The notes beneath the pieces are model-generated. The model was given only the letters and a program-made list of their open reading frames with translations. It had not been told where the DNA came from and did not search any database. A DNA stretch of 64,000 nucleotides from Amycolatopsis jiangsuensis. Lineage in GTDB: Bacteria; Actinomycetota; Actinomycetes; Mycobacteriales; Pseudonocardiaceae. Positions 63,327 through 64,000 of the stretch are shown in pieces. Every line of letters starts with the position of its first letter. Position 1 is the stretch's first letter. Location: NCBI RefSeq assembly GCF_014204865.1, contig NZ_JACHMG010000001.1, positions 6,412,501 through 6,476,500 of the forward strand, read 5' to 3'. The position numbers and the translations under genes are program-made.

Positions 63327-64000
63327 ATGACAGCCACCCGGGAACTGCTGGCCGAACCGCTCCAGCTGCGCTGCGGCGCTGTCCTGCCGCACCGGCTCGC
63401 GAAGTCGGCGTTGAGCGAGCAGCTCGGTGACCGCCGCAACGCGCCGACCGCCGAGCTGGCCGAGCTCTACCGGACCTGGGCACGCGGTGGCGCGGGGCTC
63501 CTCGTGACCGGCAACGTGATGGTCGACCCGGCCGCGCTCGGCGAACCGCGGAACGTGGCCCTGCCGGCCCGTCCGGACGCCGCGGCGTACCGGCGGTGGG
63601 CGCGGACAGTCGAGGGCACGGACGCGCGACTGTGGGTTCAGCTCAACCACCCCGGCCGTCAGAGCCCGCGGTACCTGTCGCGGCAGCCCGTCGCGCCGTC
63701 CGCGGTGCCGTTCGGCGACCGCGGCGTGCGCACCGCGTTCGCGCCTCCCCGCGCACTCACCGGGAACGAGATCGAGGCCATCGTGGCGCGGTTCGCGCTG
63801 GCTGCGCGGACGTTCGTGGACGCCGGGTTCGCGGGCGTGCAGCTGCACGGCGCACACGGTTATCTGATCTCGCAGTTCCTCTCCCCGCTGGTGAACCGGC
63901 GTGAGGACGAGTGGGGCCGGGACCGCAGCCGGTTCCTGCTCGAGGTGGTGCGCGCCGTACGGGGCGCGGTGGGGGATCGGGTGCCGGTTTCGGTGAAGCT
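63327..64000 (+). CDS. Old Yellow Enzyme-type NADH:flavin oxidoreductase (3' end cut off)
   Basis: 224 residues are present, about half a normal family member of 370-400. The TIM-barrel start LLAEPLQLRCGAVLPHRLAK binds FMN, LWVQLNHPGRQSPRYL follows, and HGAHGYLISQFLSPLVNRR carries the conserved active-site residues that hold substrate. It reduces activated C=C bonds in this family. ATG 63327 has only GACGGGA upstream. The frame runs off the window. Confidence 0.9.
   Translation, partial: MTATRELLAEPLQLRCGAVLPHRLAKSALSEQLGDRRNAPTAELAELYRTWARGGAGLLVTGNVMVDPAALGEPRNVALPARPDAAAYRRWARTVEGTDARLWVQLNHPGRQSPRYLSRQPVAPSAVPFGDRGVRTAFAPPRALTGNEIEAIVARFALAARTFVDAGFAGVQLHGAHGYLISQFLSPLVNRREDEWGRDRSRFLLEVVRAVRGAVGDRVPVSVK

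Overview
The window is high-GC actinobacterial chromosome, most likely Amycolatopsis or another Pseudonocardiaceae. Supporting signs are heavy use of GTG starts, at least one TTG start, many genes whose start codon lies 6-8 nt after a -10-like hexamer (leaderless pattern), mycothiol-related genes (Mca and an Rv2260-like hydrolase), a GuaB1-type IMP dehydrogenase relative, WXG100-like proteins and BTAD/STAND regulators. The genus is inferred from gene content; no rRNA or tRNA gene was seen.

Layout. 1-8.2 kb: a TetR/F420-oxidoreductase divergent pair, a secreted esterase, a GH3 lipoprotein, then an operon of a LuxR-type regulator, a sugar ABC importer (binding protein and two permeases) and a formylglycine-generating enzyme. 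8.2-20 kb, all minus strand: an arylsulfatase with the CxPxR motif that the neighbouring enzyme would activate, a LysR regulator, a secreted alpha/beta hydrolase and two very large tandem BTAD-ATPase regulators. 20-31.7 kb: a WXG100-like pair, a second LuxR-type regulator without the receiver aspartate, an amidase, a DivIVA-like coiled-coil protein, a double-SDR acyl reductase, a class F-like sortase beside a surface protein, a Bax inhibitor-1 protein and a YedE transporter.

31.7-44.3 kb: thiolase, a pentapeptide-repeat membrane protein, a 53-codon small ORF, cystathionine beta-synthase, three Pro/Gln-rich membrane proteins, cystathionine gamma-synthase/lyase, threonine dehydratase, an AsnC regulator, and a TetR/SDR divergent pair. 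CBS, CGS/CGL and threonine dehydratase together suggest sulfur amino acid and 2-oxobutyrate metabolism. 44.3-64 kb: a zinc-ribbon MBL protein, about 1 kb of tandem repeats, GreA, DUF4307, Mca, a DUF255 thioredoxin-like protein, a possible ribbon-helix-helix protein, an acyl-CoA oxidase-like enzyme, AraC/MBL, hemolysin III, a cis-prenyl transferase, a small secreted protein, PhoH2 with a possibly structured leader, GuaB1, DUF309, a second 1.1 kb repeat region, an MBL hydrolase and a truncated Old Yellow Enzyme.

The most unusual items are the paired non-canonical receivers, the WXG100 pair far from any visible secretion machinery, the sortase/thioester-like surface protein pair, the PhoH leader fold, the small ORF with an ideal Shine-Dalgarno, and intergenic arrays with 118-bp and 73-bp periods.
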